Positions 36,524 through 48,139 of a stretch of DNA of 64,000 bases are shown here, one piece after another. The position numbers and the translations under genes are program-made. The notes beneath the pieces were generated by a model. The model saw nothing but the letters and a program-made list of their open reading frames with translations, had not been told where the DNA came from and ran no database searches. Source of the DNA: Elysia chlorotica (Eukaryota; Mollusca; Gastropoda; Plakobranchidae); contig RQTK01000300.1 in assembly GCA_003991915.1 (NCBI GenBank), positions 267,436 to 331,435 of the forward strand, read 5' to 3'. Position 1 is the first letter of the stretch; the number at the start of each line of letters is the position of its first letter.

Positions 36524-39500
36524 TATCACCACACAATGCAGTACATAGACATCTTCTGAAAATGTTGGTTCTTATGAACTATGTTTGGCCTGGCCAATGT
36601 CGCAAGCTTTATCTTTGGTGGATGGAAAAGACACTGTTCTGAACTAGACAATTATGGATTGTGGCTTAGTAAAAACAGCTCCTCCACCCACACTCAGTTC
36701 CAAAGAAAATACAAATTGAAAAAAAATGTTGGTCGATTAAAAATAAACCCAATAATCAGTTAAATTTTGCTTTTCGTTGATTTTTTCATTGTTCTTTTCT
36801 CCTCAGCTAGGCAATTCGGGCGGACCTTTAGTCAACCTGGTAAGTCTGTCAAGTTGTACAAGGCATTGTGTAATCTGTAACCAAGATACCGTAGCGAAAA
36901 ACTATTGTTGAGAAAGTTTTACAAGTATTACCTAAGTCAAACAAATGAACAGACTGAATCTAAAAGTATAAAACACACCACTGTGTCAACTGTGTGAGGA
37001 GAATTTGGAAACTTTGGAATACACGCTATTCCAATGTCCTCGTCTTAACCAACTTCCTTCAAGACTTGGCTTTAACAACACATCTTAATTATTCAACCTC
37101 AACGTAGCTACAAAGAACTGCTGCCTTCTTCTTCACGGCTCTAGGCAAAAGAGAGGAATCTTAGAGACCACTGGACTAAACAACCACAAGCAATGTAAAA
37201 ACAATGAACGAGTTAATGTATTATGTTTTATCAGTGACTGCATGCGGACTTGTGAATGTAAGGGTTATGTGTATGCATGTATACCATTTATATGCGTAAA
37301 GAGGTATGTTTTTCTAATTTATAATTATGTATGTGTGACAGTGTATAATTTCAACAGTGTTACACATGTACTGATGTTTTCCCTCTTATTATTATAATGT
37401 ATATGTTCGATCAAAATATCTCTATGGGATAATAAAGGCTTACATAATGTTATTTTCTTTTAATAGGAAGGAAAAGCGATCGGCATAAACACCCTCAAGC
37501 TCACAGAGGGAATATCCTTCGCCATTCCCTCTGATTACGCCATCAAACTTTTGGCTAAAGCAGACTCCATGGCAACAAAAGGTAGCACCAAATTAAACAC
37601 CAAAGTTTATTAGAAATGCGATTTTACCAAAAAGTTACAGTGAACTTAAAAGTCTGTTGAGTACGCTTTTTATTATATCAGTATGCAGTATACTTTAACT
37701 TATACTTTTTCAATTCTAGGGTATGTTGATGAGAGAAATGTTGAGAGAGTTGTAATTTGCGACCGTATGTATATCTAGGTGTCTCTATAGACACAAATTT
37801 CAAATTTGGGTACTCATACTACAACAAAAAGGACTGATTTGAGAAAGCTTGAATACGTGCCTCTACGTTTTGAGAAAACAAATGTTCTTTCAATGCCAAG
37901 AAATAAATACAGACATAAGAAGGAAAAAACTCCAACAAAAAACAAAGAATACATGAAATGTAAATAGGCTAAGGTCCAAATTAGCTCACCGAGCAAGAGA
38001 ATTTAGTAATGCCACACGCGTTAGCTTGCGGCTTATTATAGATTTTAAAAGTGAGTAAAAATACTGAATTGCACCAACGTGATTTAATTTAAGTTCAACT
38101 TAAATCTAAGTCCCATTCACCTAAATCGCGCTAGAGGTTAACTTAAATTTCTGTTGAACCAAGTGTGGTTTAGCTAAACCCGTGTTGACTCAGTGGGTGT
38201 AGTGGGTGTAGTTTGATCTGGTGTGAGTGCTTGTCAACATGGGGATTTCCCACACGTGTGTGCTAAGATCTAGTAGCCTCAGTGATATGAGAAGCTTTGT
38301 CGCCTACTCAATCGAGTCTAGTTATCTTGACATAGCTGTTTGGGGTATTTGCTTTTTTAATTCCAGATTGGATTCAATGTCTGAAATGAAATATTCGTCC
38401 ATGGAAAATGAGAAAGCGATGTAAGAATTTTTCTGCTCATAAAAAGAACTGCTAGTTAAAATAATAAACGTTATCCGATTATCGAGGACAAGAGAAACGA
38501 ATATCACCATCAACAAAAAGCAGGAAGAATAGGATCACGTAACAAGTGGATACAACAGCAATGAACACGTTTCCAAGCGGGACATGTGAAATTTGAAGAG
38601 TTTTTGGAAAATTTGAAAAAGTGAAGTAAAAAAAAAAAAGACCACACATAAACAGAAGAAAGAGATGTTTAAAACCAGTGGTGGCGGGGCAGCCAAACTA
38701 CTGGATCAAAATTATGTCTAAAACGATATCGCATACGAAATACATCGTCCCTGAACTATGAGTAAGGATTTGTTCTATCCCTTATGCGTCGCCGCTGTAA
38801 ATCCATATGTTCTATTTCTTGCATTATTTGTTCGTCGGTATTTTCGTCAAAGTTTAAATAAGTGTTCAGTTTCTAATCTGCAGTGTACTCACCTTACTGT
38901 AATGACGAGAAAAAGAGCCGGTTTGAGAGTAAAGCCGACGTTAAACCTGCCCCCTGCCTGGTTTAAATATCGCGTCGCTTTCAATCAGATTCAGGTCTGA
39001 CTTATTTTTAACCAAGCTCGGGTAACAGAAAATAAATGTTAAGACAGGATTCAGTCGAAGGTTAATCTAAATCGCAGTTAAACCACACTGGTGCAACCGA
39101 ATGAAAGCGCACAAAATTAATGGAAACACAAATTATTGAGATCTTCTACAATAATTATGGTATTAAATCTATGCCGTTTCTGCTTGTTGCACATTACGAT
39201 GTCTTCTAGCATAGAGGATTATAATTATTTTTGCGAATTCTCATTCTCGAGAATATATAACACGATTGTGCGGTCTATGTAACAACCAATTATAAAGTTA
39301 TGAAAAATACGTAGGCGGGTATAGCTTTGTCGGCAGAGCGATGCGGCTTCTAATCAGACGTCAATGGTTTGATTCTCCGACCAGACCGCTCTGTGTTCTT
39401 CTGGTCTGGTCGGTGTTAGTAATACTATGATGCTATTGACTAAGTCCTGGTTATCCCGTGCTGTTCTTTCAAGACCAAGACAACTTTTGGGGGAGTACAG

Positions 39501-41040
39501 CAAATTGAAATATACAATGAAGTTCCCTTCTATAACTTTGTCATGCACCAATAGTATTAATCGGATGGACAGGAAATTCGGTAATCTCGCGACCTTCACC
39601 TTGGATAGAACCCGGAAGAGGATCGAAAGTGGTACATTCATGTACACAAATCCTATTGGACCTATTGTTATACAATAGATTTTAGTCGATAATTTTCGTA
39701 GATCTATACCCTTTTTGATAAAATCTAATAATTTATAAAATGGAATTTTAACTTAGGACTGTTGCTGAAGTAAAAACATCATTCTATTAAATCCATCCTC
39801 TACGTTTTGTCTCCCTTCAAACGCTTCAGCAAAACAGCGTCTAAACATTGATATGTTCCAATTTTCTTCTCCTTGGTGTCATTAGAAGGGGCCACTAAAA
39901 AACCAAACTATTTAACAAACGGAAAAGAGACCACCAAGCGTCGATACATGGGAATTACGATGTTGGCACTAACGCCAACTATCCTGATGGAGCTAAAGGA
40001 CAAATTGCGGGAATTTCCTGAAGACATCACTTCGGGAGTGTATATCCATAAAGTGGTGGTCAGTTCTCCAGCATACAAGTGAGTACATTGAGTCTTGGTA
40101 CTGGGGTAGGCTTCTTAGGCTCTGAGGTAGCACTATGGCGCCATGGAACAACCACGCTTCAGGCAAAATGAAAAGAAAAGAAACCCAAAACCCAACAACT
40201 GTTCATTAGGCTGAAAATTGTGACAGTTGAAGGCACTTTTTTCAAAAACTCAATGCTGCCGCAGATGAAGTGGTTAAAATCAATATTAACATTACATTGA
40301 ACCGTAGATGACTAAGATGTTGAACCAGTAGAAATGTAAATATCTAGGTGTCTGGAATCGCTATAGAGAACAAACAAATAATTGCCTATATTTTTTTTTA
40401 GAAAACCTTTTATGTGCGAAGAAAAACAGTAAAAGAAGACATTGGTGAAAAGTACAAAAAAAAAGCAACGAAAAAGATAGACAGAGTAAAGGAAGATACA
40501 CAGAGTTAAGGAGGAGGAGGAGGAGGGGAAGGAGGAGGGGGAGGAAGAGGAGGAGGAGAAGGAGGAAAGAGGAGGAGGAGGAGAAGAAGAAGAAGAAGAA
40601 GAAAAAGAAATATAACAAAAAGAGAAGGGAGATTGCGACTTGTACGGACACGATGATGATGATGAGGAAGTTGAGTTGGTTTTTAACGTCCAACATAATG
40701 ATGATGAGGAAGACGAAAAGTTGGAGAAATAGGCAGCAGAGGAAGAAGAGGATGAATAGATGGAAATGAGTGATGAGGGGACAATTCTAATTTAACATGT
40801 GTATTTTCTAACGCTGTCGACAAATTCCCTGCTTGTGTTAAACTTTAATAATGTTATCGCTCCAACTGCATTCCCAGCGGTGGCCTTCATGCCGGAGACG
40901 TTATCGTAGAAATCAACGGGAAACCCATCCGTAGCGCAAGCGATGTGTACGAGATGGTGGAGAAAGACGAGACACTCAACGTCACAGTAATCCGGGGCAG
41001 TCACCGAGAAATATATTCCGTAGACACGGAGTCAGTTTGA
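33200..41040 (+). CDS. HTRA2: HTRA2/Omi-like mitochondrial serine protease with PDZ domain; one core segment missing
   Basis: Quality-control protease of the mitochondrial intermembrane space. Exons: 33200-33445 (tentative N-terminus), 34093-34391, 35494-35698, 35987-36082, 36807-36839, 37467-37581, 39886-40078, 40878-41040 (TGA). Exon 2 has a hydrophobic segment near [15 protein letters not shown], then [19 protein letters not shown]. The triad is visible: His in LTNAHVV, Asp in CDLATVKI, Ser in [29 protein letters not shown] and [13 protein letters not shown] are typical of HTRA2. The last exons form the PDZ domain ([31 protein letters not shown]). Between LSLHKTV (36083-36085) and LGNSGGP the family has about 35-40 residues including YIQTDA; no exon for them was found, and the frame closes at TAG 36101. 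The pieces present total 449 residues. Confidence 0.9.
33588..33685. repeat. GATA microsatellite
   Basis: About 24 GATA units with one GACA and one AATA variant, in the first intron of the HTRA2-like gene. Confidence 0.95.
34403..35398. repeat. CTT microsatellite, assembly gap and CT microsatellite
   Basis: CTT repeats (34403-34479) run into 848 N (34480-35327) and emerge as CT repeats (35328-35398). The gap is in an HTRA2-like intron between exons at 34391 and 35494. Long open frames drawn across it are artefacts. Confidence 0.95.
36475..36520. repeat. GA microsatellite
   Basis: Pure GA repeat inside the interval where the missing HTRA2 core exon would be expected. Confidence 0.9.
36940..37446 (+). 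pseudogene. LINE 3' fragment with zinc-binding tail
   Basis: One plus-strand frame reads [20 protein letters not shown], the zinc-binding motif at the end of many LINE reverse transcriptases (CX2C...HX4C, with Tyr in place of the usual His). A stop follows FNNTS. The far end (TATGGGATAATAAAGGC) resembles a LINE 3' tail. It lies in an intron of the HTRA2-like gene. Confidence 0.55.
38075..39098. mobile_element. Possible DNA-transposon/MITE block with terminal inverted repeats
   Basis: TTGCACCAACGTGATTTAA near 38079 is inverted near 39073-39095 (complement TTGCACCAGTGTGGTTTAA). A second related motif (AAGTGTGGTTTAGC) lies near 38160. There is no transposase frame inside. End points are approximate. 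Confidence 0.35.
39313..39400 (+). mobile_element. tRNA-like SINE head
   Basis: Box A-like TAGCTTTGTCGGCAGAG and box B-like GGTTTGATTC are spaced as in a tRNA, but the region does not fold clearly as a functional tRNA. It lies in an intron of the HTRA2-like gene. Confidence 0.4.
40507..40606. repeat. Purine-rich GGA/GAA simple repeat
   Basis: Interrupted GGAGGA and GAAGAA units on the plus strand, in the last intron of the HTRA2-like gene. Confidence 0.9.
40669..40697 (-). mobile_element. SINE tail fragment
   Basis: GTTGAGTTGGTTTTTAACG followed by TCCAACAT matches only the terminal part of the common SINE. Confidence 0.4.
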
Positions 41041-41051
41041 ATATGTACCAA

Positions 41052-41057
41052 AATAAA
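41052..41057 (+). terminator. Polyadenylation signal of the HTRA2-like gene
   Basis: AATAAA begins 12 bases after the TGA at 41038-41040. A 3' UTR this short would be unusual, and later signals may be used instead. Confidence 0.45.
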
Positions 41058-41440
41058 TTACATTTGGCTGTAAGTACATTTTCAAGGTAGTTTACAACTC
41101 GTCGTAAGAATATGGGATGAGGAATATTGCGACGGGTCGTAAGCTACTACGACGTTGTGCTTACGACCCATTGTCGCCATGTAAGGGGCTGTTTTTAGAT
41201 CTACTTGTTTCCAGTGGTACTTGTTTTATACGTGTATTAGAAAAGGTATAACCAGACTATATCCATGTAATGACCTTTTCAACCACTAGGGCCTATGGAT
41301 ATATACTAATTACTATGTTTCAACGGTTATTCTACTAGTCTTAGTCTAGAATGTATATCATTACCCCGGTACTATCATGGGGTTCCATAAAATCGGCATC
41401 CCGACATCTAATATCTGTCTTAATAATTAGATAGGGATAG

Positions 41441-42369
41441 ACTTCAGCGACATGCATTAGGCATTGAATTCAGCACCGTGCATTAGGCATTGGATCCAGT
41501 AACGTACATTAGGCATTGAATTCAGCACCGTGCATTGGGCATTGAATTCAGCACCGTGCATTAGGCATTGGATCCAGTAACGTACATTAGGCATTGAATT
41601 CAGCACCGTGCATTAGGCATTGAATTCAGCACCGTGCATTAGGCATTGGATCCAGTAACGTACATTAGGCATTGAATTCAGCACCGTGCATTAGGCATTG
41701 GATCCAGTAACGTACATTAGGCATTGAATTCAGCACCGTGCATTAGGCATTGGATCCAGTAACGTACATTAGGCATTGAATTCAGCACCGTGCATTAGGC
41801 ATTGGATCCAGTAACGTACATTAGGCATTGAATTCAGCACCGTGCATTAGGCACCGTGCATTAGGCATTGAATTCAGGACCGTGCATTAGGCATTGAATT
41901 CAGTACCGTGCGTTAGGCATTAATTCAGGACCGTGCATTAGGCATTGAATCCAGTAACGTACATTAGGCATTGAATTCAGTAACGTACATTAGGCATTGA
42001 ATTCAGTAGGGTGCAATATGCATTGAATGCACTAGGCAATGAATTCAGCATCGTGTATTAGGCAATGAATTGAGTACCGCACACTAGGCATTGAATTCAG
42101 TACCGTGCGTTAGGTATTGAATCCAGTAACGTACATTAGGCATTGAATTCAGTACCGCGCACTAGGCATTGAATTCAGGACCGTGCATTAGGCATTGCAT
42201 TCAGTGCCGCGCATTAGGCATTGAATTCAGAACCGTGCATTAGGCATTAAATCAGTACCGTGCATAATGCATTGAATTCAGTACCGTGCACTAGGCATTG
42301 AAATCAGTACCGTGCGTTAGGCATTAATTCAGGACCGTGCATTAGGCATTGAATTCAGCATCGTACATC
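41441..42369. repeat. 26-bp minisatellite with alternating subtypes
   Basis: About 35 units of ATTAGGCATTGAATTCAGCA followed by CCGTGC. In the left half two subtypes recur, one with GAATTCAGCACCGTGC and one with GGATCCAGTAACGTAC, often alternating as a 52-bp dimer. Units on the right are more divergent. There are no unique spacers and no coding frame. Confidence 0.95.
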
Positions 42370-43765
42370 GTAATGAGCATAATATCGTACTCCTTGATAA
42401 TTTTTCACATAATTTTCTTGTCTCAGCATAAAACAGTACTAGCTGGTATCAGTTCTGATTTTATTTTTGAATGTTACAAATGTTTAACAAGCAATTCTAA
42501 ATATTTTTAAAATATTAGCTTGTCTTCTTTATTTTATTTGAAGTAATGTAATTATATTCGTAAACAAAACCCGAAGAAATCAATACATGTGGGAAAAGTG
42601 TTTTATGGATAGTGATAGTGCTTTAGGTTTTCTTGCGTCTTGTTTCCCCAGATATTCTTTTTTAATCATCCCTCATAGAGAAAAAATGATGTAGCCCATA
42701 GTCCGCATTTACCATGTCGTCACATTGCAAACAGAGGCTAAAAGTAATACTAATAGTCTTTCTCAAAATCAGTAGTTTTCAGTAAGACGAAAGAAGGTGT
42801 ACAAAATTGTTTTTTTATTTTTAAATGCAGCTGATTTTAAAATTATAATCTTAACAAATGTGGCCAAGCCAACGTTTCTTGTTATAGAACAGACAGATGG
42901 GGAATCATTTAAAGACTCTTATGGTGGGTCAGTGTTATTTTCGTCTCTCTGAGAGATATACCTTTGTGTTAGCAACGTGATCATATAAATATATCAACCA
43001 TTTCAGAGTAATGGTAGGCCTACGACTTGGACCGACAGTGGGATTTAGTTAGTTGAAACTTGTGAAGTGAAATATCTAAGCTTAATCTTTAGAGAAAGTT
43101 GTTTTATATAAAATATAGTCATAAATAACACCACTAGAGATATAAAATACCATATTCTACTTTTTTTTTTTTTTTTTTTAAATTTTTGACATGACTTCCA
43201 ATAGATCTAGTCGTTGGGCAACAAATTCCCAACTCTGCAAATCTATGAAAGGAAAAAAAAACCCTATCTAAAATAGTTTTGCAATTTTCTATAGGACCGG
43301 TTGTTTTCAACAATAGTAATTTATTATAATCTATTTCAATGTTTACAACGCAATTTTCAGCCACGCGCCTTATCATTTTACTTTTTGTAAGGGAACCAGT
43401 TATTGCATCGCTTGGAAAGTATATAGCATAGTTACAAAACGTACAATATTTACATACTGTCTTTGATTGTTTATAGTTATAGTGTATTGTATAAGTTATT
43501 TACAATAATTATTTTGTTTCAGTTGAAATTTTTGAAACCAATAAAGACGAGAAATGATTTAGGGTATATTTCTAATAATGAGTATTCATTTCGTTTCGAT
43601 TTTCTACTTAACTGTTTCTGTTCTTTTTGTACTGAGATATTTGATAAAACTGATAATACATGCGTGTAAAGCATTCACACACATAAAGTATAAACACGCT
43701 AATCAGTAGCTTTTGCTTTTGTGTCAAAGCCATCTTAATTAGCAGAAAAAATCATTTTGTTTTGC
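42370..43765. other. Noncoding intergenic DNA
   Basis: AT-rich, with a poly-T tract at 43161-43179. No recognisable gene or repeat family was seen. Confidence 0.4.
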
Positions 43766-43769
43766 GATT

Positions 43770-43829
<60 letters not shown>
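43770..43829. repeat. GA microsatellite
   Basis: Pure GA repeat of about 29 units. Confidence 0.95.
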
Positions 43830-43835
<6 letters not shown>

Positions 43836-44028
43836 CACGTCTCCTAGGTTCCCCCGAGGAATCCTACACGCCAAGAATACGCCTACATTTAAAAGAGTCT
43901 GAGCGTTATCCATACACACGTGAACTGTTCTCTATTTTTTCTTTATTTCAATTTACAAAAATGTGGAATACCGGCACCTAGGTATTCATGTAGAGGACGT
44001 GTTGATGTTTGTACTTGATCTATATAGA

Positions 44029-45687
44029 GCGAGGGAGAGAGTACTCATTACGTTCGAAGCCTTAGATCGTTTGGGTTAGTTTTACGTCTCCCAACGACAT
44101 GTTCTTGTGGACCAGAACAACCTGCATCATTATTTTTAAAAACTGTCTTGGATAACTTTGCAGCACAAACTGTTTGGGAACCTACCCATACAGAGGCTTG
44201 CTTGCAGAAAGCCAATAGATATATTCTTGATCTTGTTTTAACCTCAGATGAAAGTAAAATTAATAATATGACCATTCTAGCATCTGTTGGAAAAAGTCAT
44301 CATTCAGTAATTGTTTTTGACATTATTGCCCAAGAGGAGACTGCAGAACAAATAAGCAAAGGAAAATTTTTATCTCATGAATAGAAGGGACTCTAAATCA
44401 ATGAGAGATGAGCTAAAAGAAAAAAAAAACTGGATCGATATGTTTGAAAACAAACCTGTTGATCAATGCTGGAAATTGTTTACAGATGGGCTCTTGCAAC
44501 TTCAAAACAAATATATTCCAGCAAAAGAATTTTTTATTGGTAGCAAACCCTGTAACAAGAAAGTACCATTTACTGTTTTAGAGAAATGGTATACAAAATT
44601 CAGAACCAAAGAAAACTATAACACCTATGCTAGAGCTAGAGCTAGAAACCAAGTGGTGTGGGCCCTGAAAAGAGCTGAAATTGACAAGGAACTTAACTTG
44701 GCACGAAACAAAAAAAGCAGGCCTAAGGCCTTTTATAACTACGTGTCATCAAAAACAAAACCCAAAGAGCATGTCCAAAACATTAAAGCTATATCTGGAA
44801 TGACTAAAAATGACAAGGAAAAAGATGATGCTTTAAATACATTCTTTGTGAGTGTCTTCACTAAAGAAGATGTAGATAACCTGCCTGATTTCCAGGATAG
44901 AACAAAGGACAGACTCTCTACCGGTAAGTGTTAATTACTGAATCAGTTTTGAAGTATGACTATCCAATTTAAAGGAGGACAAATCGCCTGGACCAGATAA
45001 TGTACAACCAAAAATTCTTAAAGAACTATCTGGAGAACTAGCAATGCCATTAAAACTAATGTTTGAAAAAAGTCTAGATGAGGGTAAACTGCCAACAGCA
45101 TGGAAAATAGCAGAAGTAAAACCCATTTTCAAGAAAGGTGACAAGCACGCACCAGGAAACTATAGACCTGTAAGCCTACCTTCAGTCGTTTGTAAGCTCA
45201 TGGAGGAATAATTAGAGATACACTTAATTCCCACCTAATTGATAATTTTTTTTTATCTCCAATGCACAATATGGTTTCACTAAATGGCGCTCTTGTACAA
45301 CCCAACTATTACCACATTGTTTGATTGGATGACAAATTTGGACAGCGGTATACCCACTGATGCTATTTACCTTGATCTTCAAAAGGCTTTTGATACCGTT
45401 CCACATGAAAGGCTTTTACTCAAGCTACAAGGATATGGCATAAGAGGTAACACTTGGTTATGGATAAAAGACTTCCTGAATGAAAGGATGCAGTATGTTA
45501 AGGTCGGAAATTCTACATCAAATAAAGCCCAAGTAACAAGTGGGGTCCCTCAAGGTAGTGTGCTAGGCCCAACTTTGTTTGTTTACTACATAAATGACAT
45601 GCCTGAGATCATTGACTGTCTTATAAAGATTTTTGCTGATGACACTAAACTTTACAGATGCTCTACCTCTAGACCACCGCGCCCCCC
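44029..45687 (+). pseudogene. CR1/L2-like LINE copy A, truncated at both ends
   Basis: It begins inside the endonuclease domain (YILDLVLTSDESKINNM, then SHHSVIVFDI). A frameshifted linker and reverse transcriptase follow: PIFKKGDKHAPGNYRPVSL, YLDLQKAFDTVPHERLLL, SGVPQGSVLGPTLF, and catalytic FADDTKLY. It stops just after FADD and joins a short tRNA-like stretch (CTCTACCTCTAGACCACCGC) at about 45658-45687. Several frameshifts and stops make it non-coding. It is followed directly by copy B. Confidence 0.85.
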
Positions 45688-48137
45688 GCGAGGGAGAGAG
45701 TACTCACTGTGTTCGAGGCCTTAGATCGTTTGGATTCGTTTTACGTCTCCTAACGACATGTTCTTGTGGACCAGAACAACCTGCATCCTTATTTTTAAAA
45801 ACTGTCTTGGATAACTTTGCAGCACAAACTGTTACAGTGTTAGGGAACCTACCCATACAGACGCTTGCAGAAAGCCAATATTCTTGACCTTGTTTTAACA
45901 TCAGAATGATGAAAGCAAAATTAATAATATGACCCTTCTAGCACCTGTTGGAAAAAGTCATCATTCAGTAATTGTTTTTGACATTTTGCCCAAGAGGAGA
46001 CTGTAGAACAAATAAGCAAATGAAAATTTTATCTCATGAATAGAGGGGACTCTAAATCAATGAGAGATGAGCTAAAAGAAAAAAAATGGATCGATATGTT
46101 TGAAAACAAACCTGTTGATCAATGCTGGAAATTGTTTACAGATGGGCTCTTGCAACTTCAAAACAAATATATTCCTGCAAAAGAATTTTTTATTGGTAGC
46201 AAACTCTGTAAAAAGAAAGTACCATTTACTGTTTAAAATCAGAAATAAAAAACAGGCATTTAAATGGTTTAAAAAATTCAGAACCAAAGAAAACTATAAC
46301 GCCTACGCTAGAGCTAGAAACCAAGTGGTGTGGGCCCTGAAAAGGCTGATGCTTTAAACACATTCTTTGTGAGTGTCTTCACTAAAGAAGATGTAGATAA
46401 CCTGCCTGATTTCCGTGATAGAACAAAGGACAGACTCTCTAAGTGTTAATTACTGAATCAGTTTTGAAGTATAGACTATCAAATTTAAAGGAGGACAAAT
46501 CGCCTGGGCCAAATAATGTACAACCAAAATTCTTAAAAAACTGTCTGGAGAACTAGCAATGCCATTAAAACTAATGTTTGAAAAAAAAAGTCTAGATGAC
46601 GGTAAACTGCCAACAGCATGGAAAATAGCAGAAGTAAAACCCATTTTCAAGAAAGGTGACAAGCACGCACCAGGAAACTATAGACCAGTAAGCCTAACTT
46701 CAGTCGTTTGTAAGGTCATGGAAGGAATAATTAGAGATACACTTAATTCCCACCTAATTGATAAAAATCTTATCTCCAATGCACAATATGGTTTCACTAA
46801 ATGGCGCTCTTCTACAACCCAACTATTACCACATTGTTTGATTGGATGACAAATTTGGACAGCGGTATACCCACTCATACTATCTACCTTGATCTTCAAA
46901 AGGCTTTTGATACCGTTCCATATGAAAGGCTTTTTACTAAAGCTACAATGATATGGCATAAGAGGTAACACTTGGTTATGGATAAAAGACTTCCTGAATG
47001 AAAGGATGCAGTATGTTAAGGTCGTAAATTCTACACCAAATAAAGCCCAAGTAACAAGTGGGGTCCCTCAAGGTAGTGTGCTATGCCCAACTCTGTTTGT
47101 TTACTACATAAATGACATGCCTGAAATCATTGACTGTCTTATAAAGATTTTTTGCTGATGACATTAAACTTTACCATGTTGTTGACACACCAGAATTAGT
47201 CATAAAGCAACAAGATAACATTAACAGACCTACGATTTGGGCAAATGATTGGCAACTGAAGTTCAATGAAAATAAATGTAAGGTGTTGCATTTAGGTAAA
47301 AACAATAATCATTATGGCTACACTATGAATGGAACAAAGCTTGAACAAACTAAGGCAGAAAAAGATCTTGGAGTTTTTGTGGATCCTGATAATGATATCT
47401 CATTCGAAGCACATGTCAATGAAACAGGAAAAAAAGCTAACAGAATTACAGGAATGATTGTAGGGAACATCACATGCAAATAAAGGAAGTTATGGTGCCT
47501 CTATTCAAGACATTGGTTAGGCTAATTTTAGAATATGGAAATGCAGTGTGGAATAACATTAACACTCTAAGGAAACAAAATAATAAATCAAACAGAAGAC
47601 CTGCAAAGAAGATTTACAAAAAAAAAATATGTGGTATGCAAAACATAAGCTATGAGGAAAGGCTAGAGTCACAAAAACTTCCTAGTTTAGAATTCAGGCA
47701 ATCAAGAGGAGACCCTATTGAAGTGTATAAACTCACACATAATATCTATGACACAAAAACTACAGGGTCTTTATTTCAAATAAGCACCCAGTCCAACACT
47801 AGAGGACATCCTTTTAAAGTGATAAAAAGACATACAATTACAAAAAAATATTCCAGTTTCTTTGCAAATCGAATTGTTAGTCTATGGAATAAATTACCAG
47901 AGGATATAGTTTGCGCTAGAACAGTAAACGCTTTTAAAAACAAACTTGACAAACACTTCAAATCAAAAGTACAATCTGAATAGAATTTAGAGCTGGAGCG
48001 AAGTTCAAGTCTGCGCATCTAGACTAGATCTAGTAGGTGTGGGTACTACTACATGTACAACTCTCAACATAATACATGTATAAACGCATAGAGCAGGCTA
48101 AAGGCTATCAAGCCTAATATGCCATGATATGATATGA
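45688..48137 (+). pseudogene. CR1/L2-like LINE copy B with intact 3' end
   Basis: It starts at the same point as copy A (GCGAGGGAGAGAGTACTCA) and contains the same domains, with different indels (for example a changed segment near 46236-46275). It continues past FADD through the reverse transcriptase thumb (YTMNGTKLEQTKAEKDLGVF, SYEERLESQKLPSLEFR) to ANRIVSLWNKLPEDIV and a stop at 47981-47983. The 3' end has short ATGATATG repeats near 48125-48137, as expected for the CR1/L2 group. Frameshifts at 46236, 46350, 46850 and 47150 show it is dead. Confidence 0.85.
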
Positions 48138-48139
48138 AT

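Noticed and set aside
39313..39400. Functional tRNA gene
   Set aside because: Box A and B are recognisable, but no clean cloverleaf or terminator was seen; a SINE head is likelier.
41441..42369. CRISPR-like array
   Set aside because: Units are contiguous, without unique spacers, and the DNA is eukaryotic; it is a minisatellite.
43772..43981. Frame beginning in the GA repeat at 43772
   Set aside because: It is mostly an Arg-Glu repeat from the microsatellite, with an unrelated tail.
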